From Leptospirales bacterium (GTDB lineage: Bacteria; Spirochaetota; Leptospiria; Leptospirales; Leptonemataceae), in NCBI GenBank assembly GCA_019694685.1, contig JAIBBM010000022.1, forward strand, positions 1-64,000: a stretch of DNA of 64,000 nt, read 5' to 3'. A model generated the notes under the pieces. That model did no database searches. It was not told the origin of the DNA and saw nothing but the letters and a program-made list of their open reading frames with translations. Positions 26,069 through 33,428 of this stretch are shown piece by piece. Each line of letters starts with the position of its first letter. The first letter of the stretch is position 1. Both the position numbers and the translations under genes were made by a program.

Positions 26069-27150
26069 CGCAACAGGACTGCTTCCGCTGCGAAGGCCGG
26101 ACCCATAGCCAGGAGAAGCCCCAGTTTCTTTTCCGGAGGATTCTGATCGAGTGTCTCTTTGAGAATGAAAAGCACAGAGGCGGAAGACATGTTGCCATAT
26201 TTGAGAAGACTTTCATTGGAAAGCTTGAGAGTTCCTTCGCGCAGTGAGAGTCCCTTTTCCATACCGGTGATTACTTTGGGTCCACCCGGATGAGCGATCC
26301 ACACTTCTATGTCTGAAAGAGAAAGCCCCTGTTCCTTGAGGAACGCTTCCACTCCGGGCCTTAAATTCTTTTCCGCGAATTCAGGAACGGACGAATCCAA
26401 AACGACCTGGAATCCGCTGTCCACAATATCCCAGCCCATCACTCGTTCCGTGTTTGGGAAAAAGATGCTTCTATTAGAGAGAATCGTTGGAGATCGAAAT
26501 GCTTTTTCAGGCATTCCAGGAGTGATTCTCCCCGCCATCGGATGTTCTTCTCCGAGCATCAACACGGCGGCAGCGCCGTCTCCAAAAAGGCCGCTCGAAA
26601 CAATATTCGCAACAGAGAGGTCTTCTCTCTGTAGAGTGAGCGAACAGAGTTCTACGGACAAGAACACAACGGAATCTTTTGGATGTCCGCGAAGGTAGTC
26701 TGCAGCGCGTGCGATGCCGGCCGCTCCACCCATGCAACCAAGGCCGAATAACGGCATCCTTTTCAGTGAAGCAGGAAGAGGCAGACGATTCATCAGCCTT
26801 GCGTCGATAGACGGAACCATGATGCCGGTAACACTGGTGGAAATGAGTGCGTTTAAAGTTCTGGGGTCAAAGCCTGTCTTTTCAAACAGTTCTCGTAGAA
26901 GTCTTTCTGAGAGTTCAACAGCTGCGTCTATGTATGCACTGTTTGTAGCACCAAAGCCACTCAGTTTTCTATACTGCTCAATAGGCAATGCGAGATGACG
27001 CTGTCCCACCATTACATTGCGATGAAATTGTTCGAGTCTGTCTGTGTTAAAAAACTTCTCCGCCCATAGTTCGCGAAAGGCACCGATCAGTTCATCCTGA
27101 TTGTAAACGTTTTTGGGTAGAGCAGTGTGCGCGAAAGCGATTCGAGACAT
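26062..27150 (-). CDS. Type III polyketide synthase
   Basis: A 362-residue chalcone/stilbene synthase-superfamily enzyme, normally extending an acyl starter with malonyl-CoA and cyclising it. The catalytic triad is present: C139 (FGLGCMGGAAGIARAADYL), H287 (VWIAHPGGPKVI) and N320 (KYGNMSSASV). The SSGLFGDGAAAVLM segment is standard. It is closest in style to bacterial alkylpyrone/alkylresorcinol synthases (BpsA, SrsA). Its start shares one base with the msrA stop (TGATG). Linked ligase and ACP genes imply a long-chain fatty acyl starter. The product is not determinable from sequence. Confidence 0.92.
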   Translation of the reverse strand: MSRIAFAHTALPKNVYNQDELIGAFRELWAEKFFNTDRLEQFHRNVMVGQRHLALPIEQYRKLSGFGATNSAYIDAAVELSERLLRELFEKTGFDPRTLNALISTSVTGIMVPSIDARLMNRLPLPASLKRMPLFGLGCMGGAAGIARAADYLRGHPKDSVVFLSVELCSLTLQREDLSVANIVSSGLFGDGAAAVLMLGEEHPMAGRITPGMPEKAFRSPTILSNRSIFFPNTERVMGWDIVDSGFQVVLDSSVPEFAEKNLRPGVEAFLKEQGLSLSDIEVWIAHPGGPKVITGMEKGLSLREGTLKLSNESLLKYGNMSSASVLFILKETLDQNPPEKKLGLLLAMGPAFAAEAVLLRW

Positions 27151-27665
27151 CAGGGTGCCATGCCCATTTTCTTCAGCTTGGGTGCGATCACTACCTGGCA
27201 GTAAGGCGCATGTCCGTTCTGGTTGTAATAGTCCTGGTGATAATTCTCGGCGGCGTAGAACTTCGTGAGCGGAACAATCTCAGTCACAATGGGTGAATCG
27301 AAATTTTTTTCTGCTGCAGTTCGTGACGCGATGGCTAGTTTCTTTTGATTTTCGTCGTGAGTGAGAATGATGGAGCGGTATTGGGTTCCTGTGTCTGCTC
27401 CCTGTCGATTGAGAGTGGTAGGATCATGACATTTCCAGAATACATCGAGCAGCTTCTCGTAGGAGATTGTGGCTGGATCGAATTCGATTTGAATGACTTC
27501 CGCATGGCCTGTATTTCCGCCGCACACTTCGCGGTAATTTGGATTCTCCGTTCTGCCTCCAGCGTATCCAGACACAACCTTGCTAACGCCGTTTACACGT
27601 TGGAACACCGCCTCCAGACACCAGAAGCATCCGCCTCCGACTGTGGCCAGCTGTAGATTGCTCAT
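27150..27665 (-). CDS. msrA: Peptide-methionine (S)-S-oxide reductase MsrA
   Basis: A 171-residue cytoplasmic repair enzyme that reduces methionine-S-sulfoxide residues. The active-site motif is GGGCFWCLEAVFQRV, followed by VSGYAGGRTENPNYREVCGGNTGHAEVI and DPTTLNRQGADTGTQYRS. A YYNQNGHAPYCQVV segment near the end supplies a candidate recycling cysteine. Length and motifs are typical. It lies directly ahead of the polyketide gene and shares one base with it, so it may be the first gene of that transcript. It need not share the pathway. Confidence 0.96.
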   Translation of the reverse strand: MSNLQLATVGGGCFWCLEAVFQRVNGVSKVVSGYAGGRTENPNYREVCGGNTGHAEVIQIEFDPATISYEKLLDVFWKCHDPTTLNRQGADTGTQYRSIILTHDENQKKLAIASRTAAEKNFDSPIVTEIVPLTKFYAAENYHQDYYNQNGHAPYCQVVIAPKLKKMGMAP

Positions 27666-27714
27666 GAATTATAAGAAATCAGGGCGGGCTGGACTCGTCA
27701 CTCCGAATCCAGGA

Positions 27715-27912
27715 TCAGGGAACAGAATAACCGGTTTCTTCAATGGCAGCTTTGATATCCGCCAGACTGCTTTTGGATTCTTCGAATTGAAGTTCTACCA
27801 TTCCACTTTTCAAATCTACTCTGGCAGTGCCGCCCTTTTCAGAGACCGCTTTTTCAACTGCTTTCACGCAATGCTGGCAGGTCATGCCTTCGACTTTGAT
27901 TGTAGTATTCAT
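27715..27912 (-). CDS. Copper chaperone-like HMA protein
   Basis: A 65-residue heavy-metal-associated domain protein of the CopZ/Atx1 type. The metal site is GMTCQHCVKAV (CxxC), and the ferredoxin-like fold is complete to the final EETGYSVP. It likely carries Cu(I) in the cytoplasm. No copper ATPase gene is adjacent. It lies 3 bases downstream of the J-domain gene. Confidence 0.93.
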   Translation of the reverse strand: MNTTIKVEGMTCQHCVKAVEKAVSEKGGTARVDLKSGMVELQFEESKSSLADIKAAIEETGYSVP

Positions 27913-27915
27913 TGT

Positions 27916-28620
27916 TCAAACCATCATCTTTCGAATTTCGCCGATCAGTTCGTGGATTTGCTGCAGTCTGCTGAGAGCCCTTCCGGTGAGCGAAGGATGG
28001 CGATTCATCGCATCTCTAAACAAAACCTGCACCTGCGCAAGATTGAATATATAGTCTTTGGACCACTGGCGGCGACTTCTTTGCTTCTGTGCATCATATT
28101 TCGCAACGACTTCGCGTAGAGCTACTTCTGCTCGTTCAAAAATTTCGCGTGCTTTTGGATTTGTAATTCCGTTTCCGCCGAGTCTTTGTTCCCACGGGAC
28201 TTCGCGTACGTGAACGTGCTTTCCGTATACTTCTGTCTCTTCGCCTTCTTCGAGTACGTGGCGTTCGACTGCATCCCAGAAATTTTCTACCGAACCTGCC
28301 AGGTCGTGTCCGCGAAATACGGATCGGAAGATTCTTCTTCCTGCTTCTACGCCTGCTGCGTGGCTGCGGCTTTTTGCGTGAACGCGAATGGTTGGGCCCT
28401 GGGGTCGCGGAGGAGGAGAAGGTCTCACTGGAGCCGCGACAGGCTCTGGTCCTGTTTCTCCCTTCAGAAGACCTCTGTATGCTTCAATGATGCGTCTTGC
28501 TTTTTCACCGTCTCCAGGTACTCGGTCAGGATGGCATTCTTTGATCCTGGAACGGAATGCATTCTTGATTTCATCCGGTCCGGCGCCCTGATTGAGCCCT
28601 AGTAGTCTATAGTATTGCAT
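27916..28620 (-). CDS. J-domain protein
   Basis: A 234-residue protein with an N-terminal J domain (residues about 1-55). Its HPD motif is in KECHPDRVPGDGEK, so it can stimulate an Hsp70. A proline-rich linker (VAAPVRPSPPPRPQGP) leads to a charged C-terminal region (ERAEVALREVVAKYDAQKQRSRR) that is not the zinc-finger or substrate domain of classical DnaJ. It is a specialised co-chaperone with unknown client. It sits in the same minus-strand run as the YqjE-like gene, one base downstream. Confidence 0.88.
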   Translation of the reverse strand: MQYYRLLGLNQGAGPDEIKNAFRSRIKECHPDRVPGDGEKARRIIEAYRGLLKGETGPEPVAAPVRPSPPPRPQGPTIRVHAKSRSHAAGVEAGRRIFRSVFRGHDLAGSVENFWDAVERHVLEEGEETEVYGKHVHVREVPWEQRLGGNGITNPKAREIFERAEVALREVVAKYDAQKQRSRRQWSKDYIFNLAQVQVLFRDAMNRHPSLTGRALSRLQQIHELIGEIRKMMV

Positions 28621-28621
28621 C

Positions 28622-28999
28622 TCAGTCTGTAATCTTGAGGTCCAATTCCTTCTTACTAAAGTCGACGGATTCGTCCAAATTCCGAAGCGAACGACGAAGT
28701 AGAATCGTTCCTGAAAGCAGAGAAATCAATCCCATGACAAAAAGCGCTGCAATTTGTCCGACAAAGAGCTTGATGGTCGCGTAAAGGCCGCCGAGCAAAA
28801 ATACGATCGAGATTACGAATAGGAGGATCGAGGACACAAAAAGCAGTATGCCTGCGAGAAATCGCGCGGAGCGAATCTTCCACTGTTCATGGATTCTTGT
28901 GAAGAGAGACGAGAAGAGCGAAGGACTCTCTGACTGTTCTTCCACTGCGCTCTTCTGGCCCTTGCGCAGGCGCGCGAGGGCCGGATATTTGCCAGACAT
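28622..28999 (-). CDS. YqjE/holin-III-like membrane protein
   Basis: A 125-residue protein with two adjacent hydrophobic helices (AGILLFVSSILLFVISIVFLL and IAALFVMGLISLLSGTILL) flanked by charged tails. This fits the Phage_holin_3_6/YqjE-type membrane proteins. It lies 3 bases after the DUF883-like gene, which reproduces the yqjD-yqjE gene pairing. The function is unknown; stress-related membrane roles have been suggested for the pair in E. coli. A phage origin is not implied. Confidence 0.7.
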   Translation of the reverse strand: MSGKYPALARLRKGQKSAVEEQSESPSLFSSLFTRIHEQWKIRSARFLAGILLFVSSILLFVISIVFLLGGLYATIKLFVGQIAALFVMGLISLLSGTILLRRSLRNLDESVDFSKKELDLKITD

Positions 29000-29002
29000 G
29001 GA

Positions 29003-29272
29003 TCAGTCGCGGCCGCGTTTGGTCGCACGACCTATCAGGAGTCCCAGCCCAAGTCCTGCCAGCACAGCGATGATTGCGGATCTCTGCGGGTTTTCCTTGA
29101 TGTAGAGTCCTACTGAATCGAGAAATTCGCGAGCTCCTTCCTGGTAGACTTGAGTGCGTTCATTGAGACGGGCGAAGCCTTCTTTTGCTTTTCCAGCAAG
29201 TTGCGCTGCCTGCTCTTTGATGGCGTCCACTCGAGCGGATCCCTTTTCCGTTTTTTCCATTTCGCCGTTCAT
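29003..29272 (-). CDS. DUF883/YqjD-like membrane-anchored protein
   Basis: An 89-residue protein with a long amphipathic, charged helix (AAQLAGKAKEGFARLNERTQ) followed by a short C-terminal membrane helix (SAIIAVLAGLGLGLLIGR) and basic end. This is the YqjD/ElaB/DUF883 plan, proteins that tether ribosomes to the inner membrane in E. coli stationary phase. ATG 29272 (MNGEMEKT) is preferred over 29290. It is the first gene of the minus-strand run leading to the polyketide cluster. Confidence 0.78.
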   Translation of the reverse strand: MNGEMEKTEKGSARVDAIKEQAAQLAGKAKEGFARLNERTQVYQEGAREFLDSVGLYIKENPQRSAIIAVLAGLGLGLLIGRATKRGRD

Positions 29273-29290
29273 GTTTTTCTCCCGGTGCAA

Positions 29291-29332
29291 ACTGGTGGTA
29301 TCTTTTTAGATGTAAAGCGAAGATTCACCAGT
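29291..29332. repeat. Long-spaced inverted repeat in divergent region
   Basis: ACTGGTG (29291-29297) and CACCAGT (29326-29332) form a perfect 7-bp inverted repeat with a 28-base centre. It lies between the DUF883-like gene and the Old Yellow Enzyme gene. It could be an operator or leader structure for the minus-strand gene, or chance. Confidence 0.35.
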
Positions 29333-29377
29333 GAGCCTTTTCATTTATTTTAGACGATAGAATTGCCGTTCCGTTCA

Positions 29378-29399
29378 ATTGCTTTTAACTTGAAGCAAT
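29378..29399 (+). promoter_or_regulatory. Inverted repeat abutting ene-reductase start
   Basis: ATTGCTT (29378-29384) and AAGCAAT (29393-29399) form a perfect 7-bp inverted repeat with an 8-base centre. It ends at the base before the ATG. A possible -10 box TAGAAT lies at 29358-29363, which would place this repeat just downstream of the transcription start. That position suits a repressor operator. No purine-rich ribosome site is visible, so the repeat may also affect translation. Confidence 0.45.
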
Positions 29400-30479
29400 A
29401 TGAGCAACAAACTTTTTTCTCCTTTTTCCGCGCGTGGCCTCGACCTGGCCAATCGCATGGTTATGGCGCCGATGACTCGAAACCGTGCGGATGGAAACGT
29501 TCCAAATGATCTGATGGCAGAATACTACGGCCAGAGAGCAGGCGCAGGCCTGATTGTAACAGAAGGAACTTCTCCTTCTCCCAATGGACTTGGTTATCCA
29601 AGAATTCCAGGATCTTTTAACCAGGCGCAGGCAGATGGTTGGAAGAAAGTGACCTCGGCAGTTCACGCAAAAGGCGGCAAAATCTTCCAGCAAATGATGC
29701 ACACCGGTAGAATCGGGCACCAGGCAAATTTGCCAGCAGGCGCTAAAATCGTCGCACCTTCTGCAGTCGCTGCAGCCGGTCAAATCTACACTGATTCCCA
29801 GGGAATGCAGGCACATCCAGTTCCCCACGCCTTGAGCACCGAAGAAGTGAAGAGCACAGTTCAGGAATACGTGACTGCAGCTAAGTTCGCCATGGCAGCC
29901 GGCTTCGACGGCGTAGAGCTCCATGCGGCGAATGGATATTTGATCGAACAATTCATTCATCCGCATTCCAATCGCAGAACTGACGAATACGGTGGATCGA
30001 TTGAGAACAGACTTCGTTTTCTGGTGGAAGTTGCCTCTGCTGTGGCCGCAGCCATTGGAAAAGACAAAGTTGGAGTTCGCCTTTCACCTTACGGAGTGTT
30101 CAACGATCTTCCTCCCTACTCAGAAGTAGAAGAAACGTACACGCTGGCTGCAAAGAAACTCCAGGAAGTTGGGATTCTTTATATTCACATCGTGGATCAT
30201 TCCTCCATGGGTGCGCCTGCTGTATCTGATAGCGTCAAGGCTTCTATTCGAAAGGAGTTCCAGGGAATCGTCATTTTGAGTGGCGGGTATGATGTCGCGC
30301 GCGCAAACGCGGACATCGATGCGGGCAAGGGGGACCTGATCGCATTCGGAAAACAATTTCTTTCCAATCCAGATCTGGTGGTTCGCCTCGAAAAAGGAAA
30401 AGCGCTCAATGCTTTCGACATGGGTACGTTTTACACACCTGGTCCAAAGGGTTACATTGACTATCCAGTAGCAGGTTGA
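29400..30479 (+). CDS. Old Yellow Enzyme family ene-reductase
   Basis: A 359-residue FMN-dependent NAD(P)H ene-reductase of the NemA/OYE type, cytoplasmic. The barrel motifs are ANRMVMAPMTRNRA, FQQMMHTGRIGHQAN, and the substrate-binding VELHAANGYLIEQFIHPHSN followed by NRRTDEYGGSIENR. Later segments GVRLSPYGVFND and AFGKQFLSNPDLV are also standard. It reduces activated double bonds or nitro compounds; the natural substrate is unknown. It is a single-gene unit facing the TfoX-like gene, with a GC-rich imperfect inverted repeat (30487-30512) between them that may be a shared terminator. Confidence 0.95.
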   Translation: MSNKLFSPFSARGLDLANRMVMAPMTRNRADGNVPNDLMAEYYGQRAGAGLIVTEGTSPSPNGLGYPRIPGSFNQAQADGWKKVTSAVHAKGGKIFQQMMHTGRIGHQANLPAGAKIVAPSAVAAAGQIYTDSQGMQAHPVPHALSTEEVKSTVQEYVTAAKFAMAAGFDGVELHAANGYLIEQFIHPHSNRRTDEYGGSIENRLRFLVEVASAVAAAIGKDKVGVRLSPYGVFNDLPPYSEVEETYTLAAKKLQEVGILYIHIVDHSSMGAPAVSDSVKASIRKEFQGIVILSGGYDVARANADIDAGKGDLIAFGKQFLSNPDLVVRLEKGKALNAFDMGTFYTPGPKGYIDYPVAG

Positions 30480-30515
30480 ATCGGAAGGCGGCCGGTTACG
30501 GCCGTCACCGCCGGG

Positions 30516-30893
30516 CTATTTGGAGCGCTTCTTTTTAGCTGCGACATTGGCCCGGGATTCTTTTTTCTTCGCACCGGTTTTCTTCCGCGGGCGGGCAGCC
30601 GGTAGATTTTTTGCTGTGATGCGGATCAGCTCACAGATCCATTCTGGATCTTCAAGACCCTCGGTTGCCAGTAGACTCGGCTTCGCGCCAGGGTAGGCCG
30701 GTGCTTCGGGGATCGATCCCGCAAAGATTTTCCCCGCTTCCGTCTGCTTCACAAAGAGCTGGCTGTCGCATATGAGAGCGACGACTTTGTTGTCTTTGTA
30801 GAGTGCATATTCTCCGAACATGGGCTTGCAGGTGACTGAGACAGGTTTTAGTTGATCTAGAGCGAATTGAACGAAGGATTTATCACTGGCCAT
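30516..30893 (-). CDS. TfoX N-terminal domain protein with basic tail
   Basis: A 125-residue protein. Residues 1-90 match the TfoX/Sxy N-terminal domain: FALDQLKPVSVTCKPMFGEYALY, then KVVALICDSQLFVKQT and the PGAKPSLL turn. The usual TfoX C-terminal domain is absent. Instead there is a 30-residue lysine- and alanine-rich tail (KKTGAKKKESRANVAAKKK). Full-length Sxy promotes competence gene expression; single-domain forms are common and uncharacterised. The basic tail suggests nucleic-acid binding (inference). Confidence 0.88.
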   Translation of the reverse strand: MASDKSFVQFALDQLKPVSVTCKPMFGEYALYKDNKVVALICDSQLFVKQTEAGKIFAGSIPEAPAYPGAKPSLLATEGLEDPEWICELIRITAKNLPAARPRKKTGAKKKESRANVAAKKKRSK

Positions 30894-31069
30894 AGGTTGC
30901 CCAGGCTGTTTTTCGCAAAGGGGCCTCGCGCTGCAAGATCAAAATGACTGCTTTTTCCCATTACCGTTATGCGGCACTCATGGATTCGTTGGTGAAGGAT
31001 TCAGAGGCTTGTCTCTGCGATTCTTTTTTCTGTTGCACGGACCGCGTTCACGAAAAATCCTCGAGAGCG

Positions 31070-31759
31070 ATGGGCACGGTTTACAATTTACAAAGTACCT
31101 GCCATTTTCAGCAGCTTGTTTGCGGCATTTTTTTGGTGTCATTGATTACTCAATGCTCGAGCATTAACTCCGGATACTATCTTCGCGCGCCAACCAATTC
31201 TGCAATAACGTCATGCGCCATTGGACCGGATGAATCTGTGGAATGTGCTCGGATTTCTTTTGAAGGGATGAACCTTCTGTTCTGGGCCGGGACTCCCACT
31301 CATCCGACCATGCGCGGACCCTGCCTGATTCCGATCATTCCAGAAGACCAGCCAATCCTGGATACGTACGATTTGCGACTGCACATGCGCATTCTGGACG
31401 CAGGCAAGTTGAATGCAGACGTAAACCTACTCTCAGACAGTCTTGCCGCGCTTTCGCCCGCTGGTGTGCAAAAGCCGCGAGGCATAACGGAGTACAATTT
31501 TCATCAGGGCGTAGATTCAATTCTAGAATATTACGGTGCGGATTCATCCTGGCCGCGAGCATTCAAGATCAATTCTGACAGGACGTATGAAATCTGGCTT
31601 CCAGGCATCATCTACGCGCAGACAGACCATTTCGACTTTGCGCCTGCTTTTTTGATTCGCGGAGAGATAAAGAAAATGCCAGCCATCCGATTTGAACCGG
31701 CTCTTCGCAGGCAATACACTCCGTATTACTTTCCCTTTACATACGCGCCGGTTCGATGA
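31070..31759 (+). CDS. Probable lipoprotein of unknown function
   Basis: A 229-residue protein with an N-terminal signal (LVCGIFLVSLITQC) ending in a lipobox-like LITQC, which fits a spirochaetal lipoprotein. The start at 31070 (MGTVYNLQSTC) gives this signal; the frame opens at 30944 but the extra residues are unlikely. The mature part has no motif I recognise. It holds a conserved-looking SCAIGPDESVECARISFEGMN stretch and a C-terminus rich in aromatic residues (YTPYYFPFTYAP). No operon partner is clear. It ends 30 bases before the AraC regulator. Confidence 0.6.
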   Translation: MGTVYNLQSTCHFQQLVCGIFLVSLITQCSSINSGYYLRAPTNSAITSCAIGPDESVECARISFEGMNLLFWAGTPTHPTMRGPCLIPIIPEDQPILDTYDLRLHMRILDAGKLNADVNLLSDSLAALSPAGVQKPRGITEYNFHQGVDSILEYYGADSSWPRAFKINSDRTYEIWLPGIIYAQTDHFDFAPAFLIRGEIKKMPAIRFEPALRRQYTPYYFPFTYAPVR

Positions 31760-31789
31760 TTCTGTTCGCAGTCTTTTCGCGAGTTTCGT

Positions 31790-32920
31790 TTGGAAGAAGC
31801 ATCCCTATATATTTCGGTGATCAGTCTTGCGTTTCTTGCGTTTTTGAGCATCTTGCTCTTAAACGAATTGAGGACGGGTGCCGGGAATTTCTATCTCACG
31901 GGTGTCGTCTTCATTGCCGCACTGGCGAGTCTGCTGCGTTTCAGTGTTCGCACTGCCAATCCACTTCTTCTCATTCTGCCGTTTCTTGTCTTTCCCTCTG
32001 GTTTTCTGGTGGGCCCTCTTCTCTATCTGTACGCGCGTCACACTCTCTACGGATCGCCGCCAGGCAGATTTGAAATCTACGCGTTCAGTGCCGTGACTCT
32101 GTTCGTATTTGCGTCTCATACTGTTTTGAGTTCTGTCTTTCCAGAAATGCGAAGCATGAGTGATGTACAATTGCAGGTTGGCTTTGTTACAGTATACACA
32201 CGATCATTGATCTTTACTTCCTGCATTTACAACGGCGCATTCATCGTGCGTGCACTCCTGCTTGTTTCGCGATATGAAGCTGAGGTGGCACAGCATTTTG
32301 CTGGAAGTGTACGTGATCAGGTTCTCTGGCTGAAGAGTCTTTTTGGCAGCACGCTCTTGTTTTTTGTTTTGTATTTCACAAGCACGGTCGCGGCCTGGAT
32401 TGCCGGATTTTCTTTGCCCGCGACACCGGCGGAAGGGATCGTCATTGTAGCAATGGCTTACCTGGTATTGTTTTACTATATAAAGAAGCCACAGGTGTTT
32501 GCTCTGCGGATGGAACAGACCTCGAACGTGCGATACGCGAGGCAAAACCTGGCAGATGCGGATCGTCTCGAGCACATGCGAAGGCTAGAAGAATACATGG
32601 TAAGAGAGAAGCCCTACCTCGATCAGAGGATTTCCCTGTCGGATATTTCTGAATCCCTCTCTATTCCTGTTCACCATCTCTCTATGGTGATCAATATCGA
32701 AAAAAAGCAAAACTTCTTTGGCTTTATCAACAGCTATCGGATTGCAGCTGCAAAGGCGATCCTTTCGTCTGCGGAATTTGCGGAGCGCACGCTTCTGGAT
32801 GCCGGGTTCATGTCCGGCTTTCAATCCAAGGCTGCATTCAATCGCGTTTTCAAAGAGCACACGGGAATGACTCCAGGGCAGTACCGCGCTTTCGCTCAAA
32901 AAAAAATCACATCACCCTGA
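31790..32920 (+). CDS. AraC-type regulator with membrane N-terminus
   Basis: A 376-residue protein. Residues 1-240 hold about seven hydrophobic helices (SVISLAFLAFLSILLLNEL, LLILPFLVFPSGFLVGPLL and others). Residues 265-375 form an AraC/XylS helix-turn-helix domain, with LSDISESLSIPVHHLSMVIN and the signature FMSGFQSKAAFNRVFKEHTGMTPGQYR. The architecture implies a membrane sensor coupled directly to DNA binding. The start is TTG. It precedes a separately promoted gene pair (33001-35183) that may be its target. Confidence 0.9.
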   Translation: MEEASLYISVISLAFLAFLSILLLNELRTGAGNFYLTGVVFIAALASLLRFSVRTANPLLLILPFLVFPSGFLVGPLLYLYARHTLYGSPPGRFEIYAFSAVTLFVFASHTVLSSVFPEMRSMSDVQLQVGFVTVYTRSLIFTSCIYNGAFIVRALLLVSRYEAEVAQHFAGSVRDQVLWLKSLFGSTLLFFVLYFTSTVAAWIAGFSLPATPAEGIVIVAMAYLVLFYYIKKPQVFALRMEQTSNVRYARQNLADADRLEHMRRLEEYMVREKPYLDQRISLSDISESLSIPVHHLSMVINIEKKQNFFGFINSYRIAAAKAILSSAEFAERTLLDAGFMSGFQSKAAFNRVFKEHTGMTPGQYRAFAQKKITSP

Positions 32921-32935
32921 ACTTTTTGAGTCTCA

Positions 32936-32978
32936 GCTTGCAAGCGGAGTCGACTCGATTTTCTGGATGCGCTATGAT
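32936..32978 (+). promoter_or_regulatory. Promoter with tandem palindromes
   Basis: A -35-like TCGACT (32950-32955) and a -10-like TATGAT (32973-32978) are separated by 17 bp. The -35 lies in the perfect palindrome GAGTCGACTC (32947-32956). A second palindrome, GCTTGCAAGC (32936-32945), is one base upstream. GGAGTGA precedes the ATG at 33001 by a proper ribosome-site distance. The palindromes are candidate operators. Confidence 0.5.
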
Positions 32979-33000
32979 GCAGCATACGGAGTGATCAAAC

Positions 33001-33426
33001 ATGAACGAAAAGCTATTTCTACCTGTGAGGATTCTACTTACGCTCGGCGTTGCGGAGTTTTTTGGCCCTGCGCTGCGTGATTCCGGAGTATCTCACCTTC
33101 AGAACCCCGAATGGCCGGGTCATGCGAAGGTACACATGATGTGGTTCATCGCATACTTGTTTGCATCAGGCCTTTCGCAAATCTACTTGATCTGGTTCAG
33201 GCGACCTTTTGATCGCGGCAATCTTTCCCTCACATTTATCTGGCAATTCTGCAATTTGTTTGCTTTCTGGGCCGCCGTCTTCCTGGCACCGGTTTATGGG
33301 GGGGCCGTCATAGACGGAAAGTATCACACTCAGATTTTCGGAATCAACGAAAACATCCTCGCATTTGGTTTCTTCTCCTTGCTCTGGCTTACAGGGCTGT
33401 TCATTTTTCGCGCGCGCAGTCGCTAA
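33001..33426 (+). CDS. Four-helix membrane protein of unknown function
   Basis: A 141-residue protein with about four hydrophobic segments (PVRILLTLGVAEFFG, HMMWFIAYLFASGLSQIYLIW, FIWQFCNLFAFWAAVFLAP, ILAFGFFSLLWLTGLFIF). Histidine and tryptophan residues lie between them (WPGHAKVHMMW, DGKYHTQIFG). I do not recognise a named family. It begins at an ATG with a good ribosome site, behind its own candidate promoter. It is followed after 2 bases by an FAD hydroxylase, with which it is probably cotranscribed. Confidence 0.75.
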   Translation: MNEKLFLPVRILLTLGVAEFFGPALRDSGVSHLQNPEWPGHAKVHMMWFIAYLFASGLSQIYLIWFRRPFDRGNLSLTFIWQFCNLFAFWAAVFLAPVYGGAVIDGKYHTQIFGINENILAFGFFSLLWLTGLFIFRARSR

Positions 33427-33428
33427 GG

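Noticed and set aside
28622..28999. Phage holin, suggesting a prophage
   Set aside because: Two-helix YqjE-like proteins are chromosomal. It sits next to a YqjD-like gene, and no phage genes are present.
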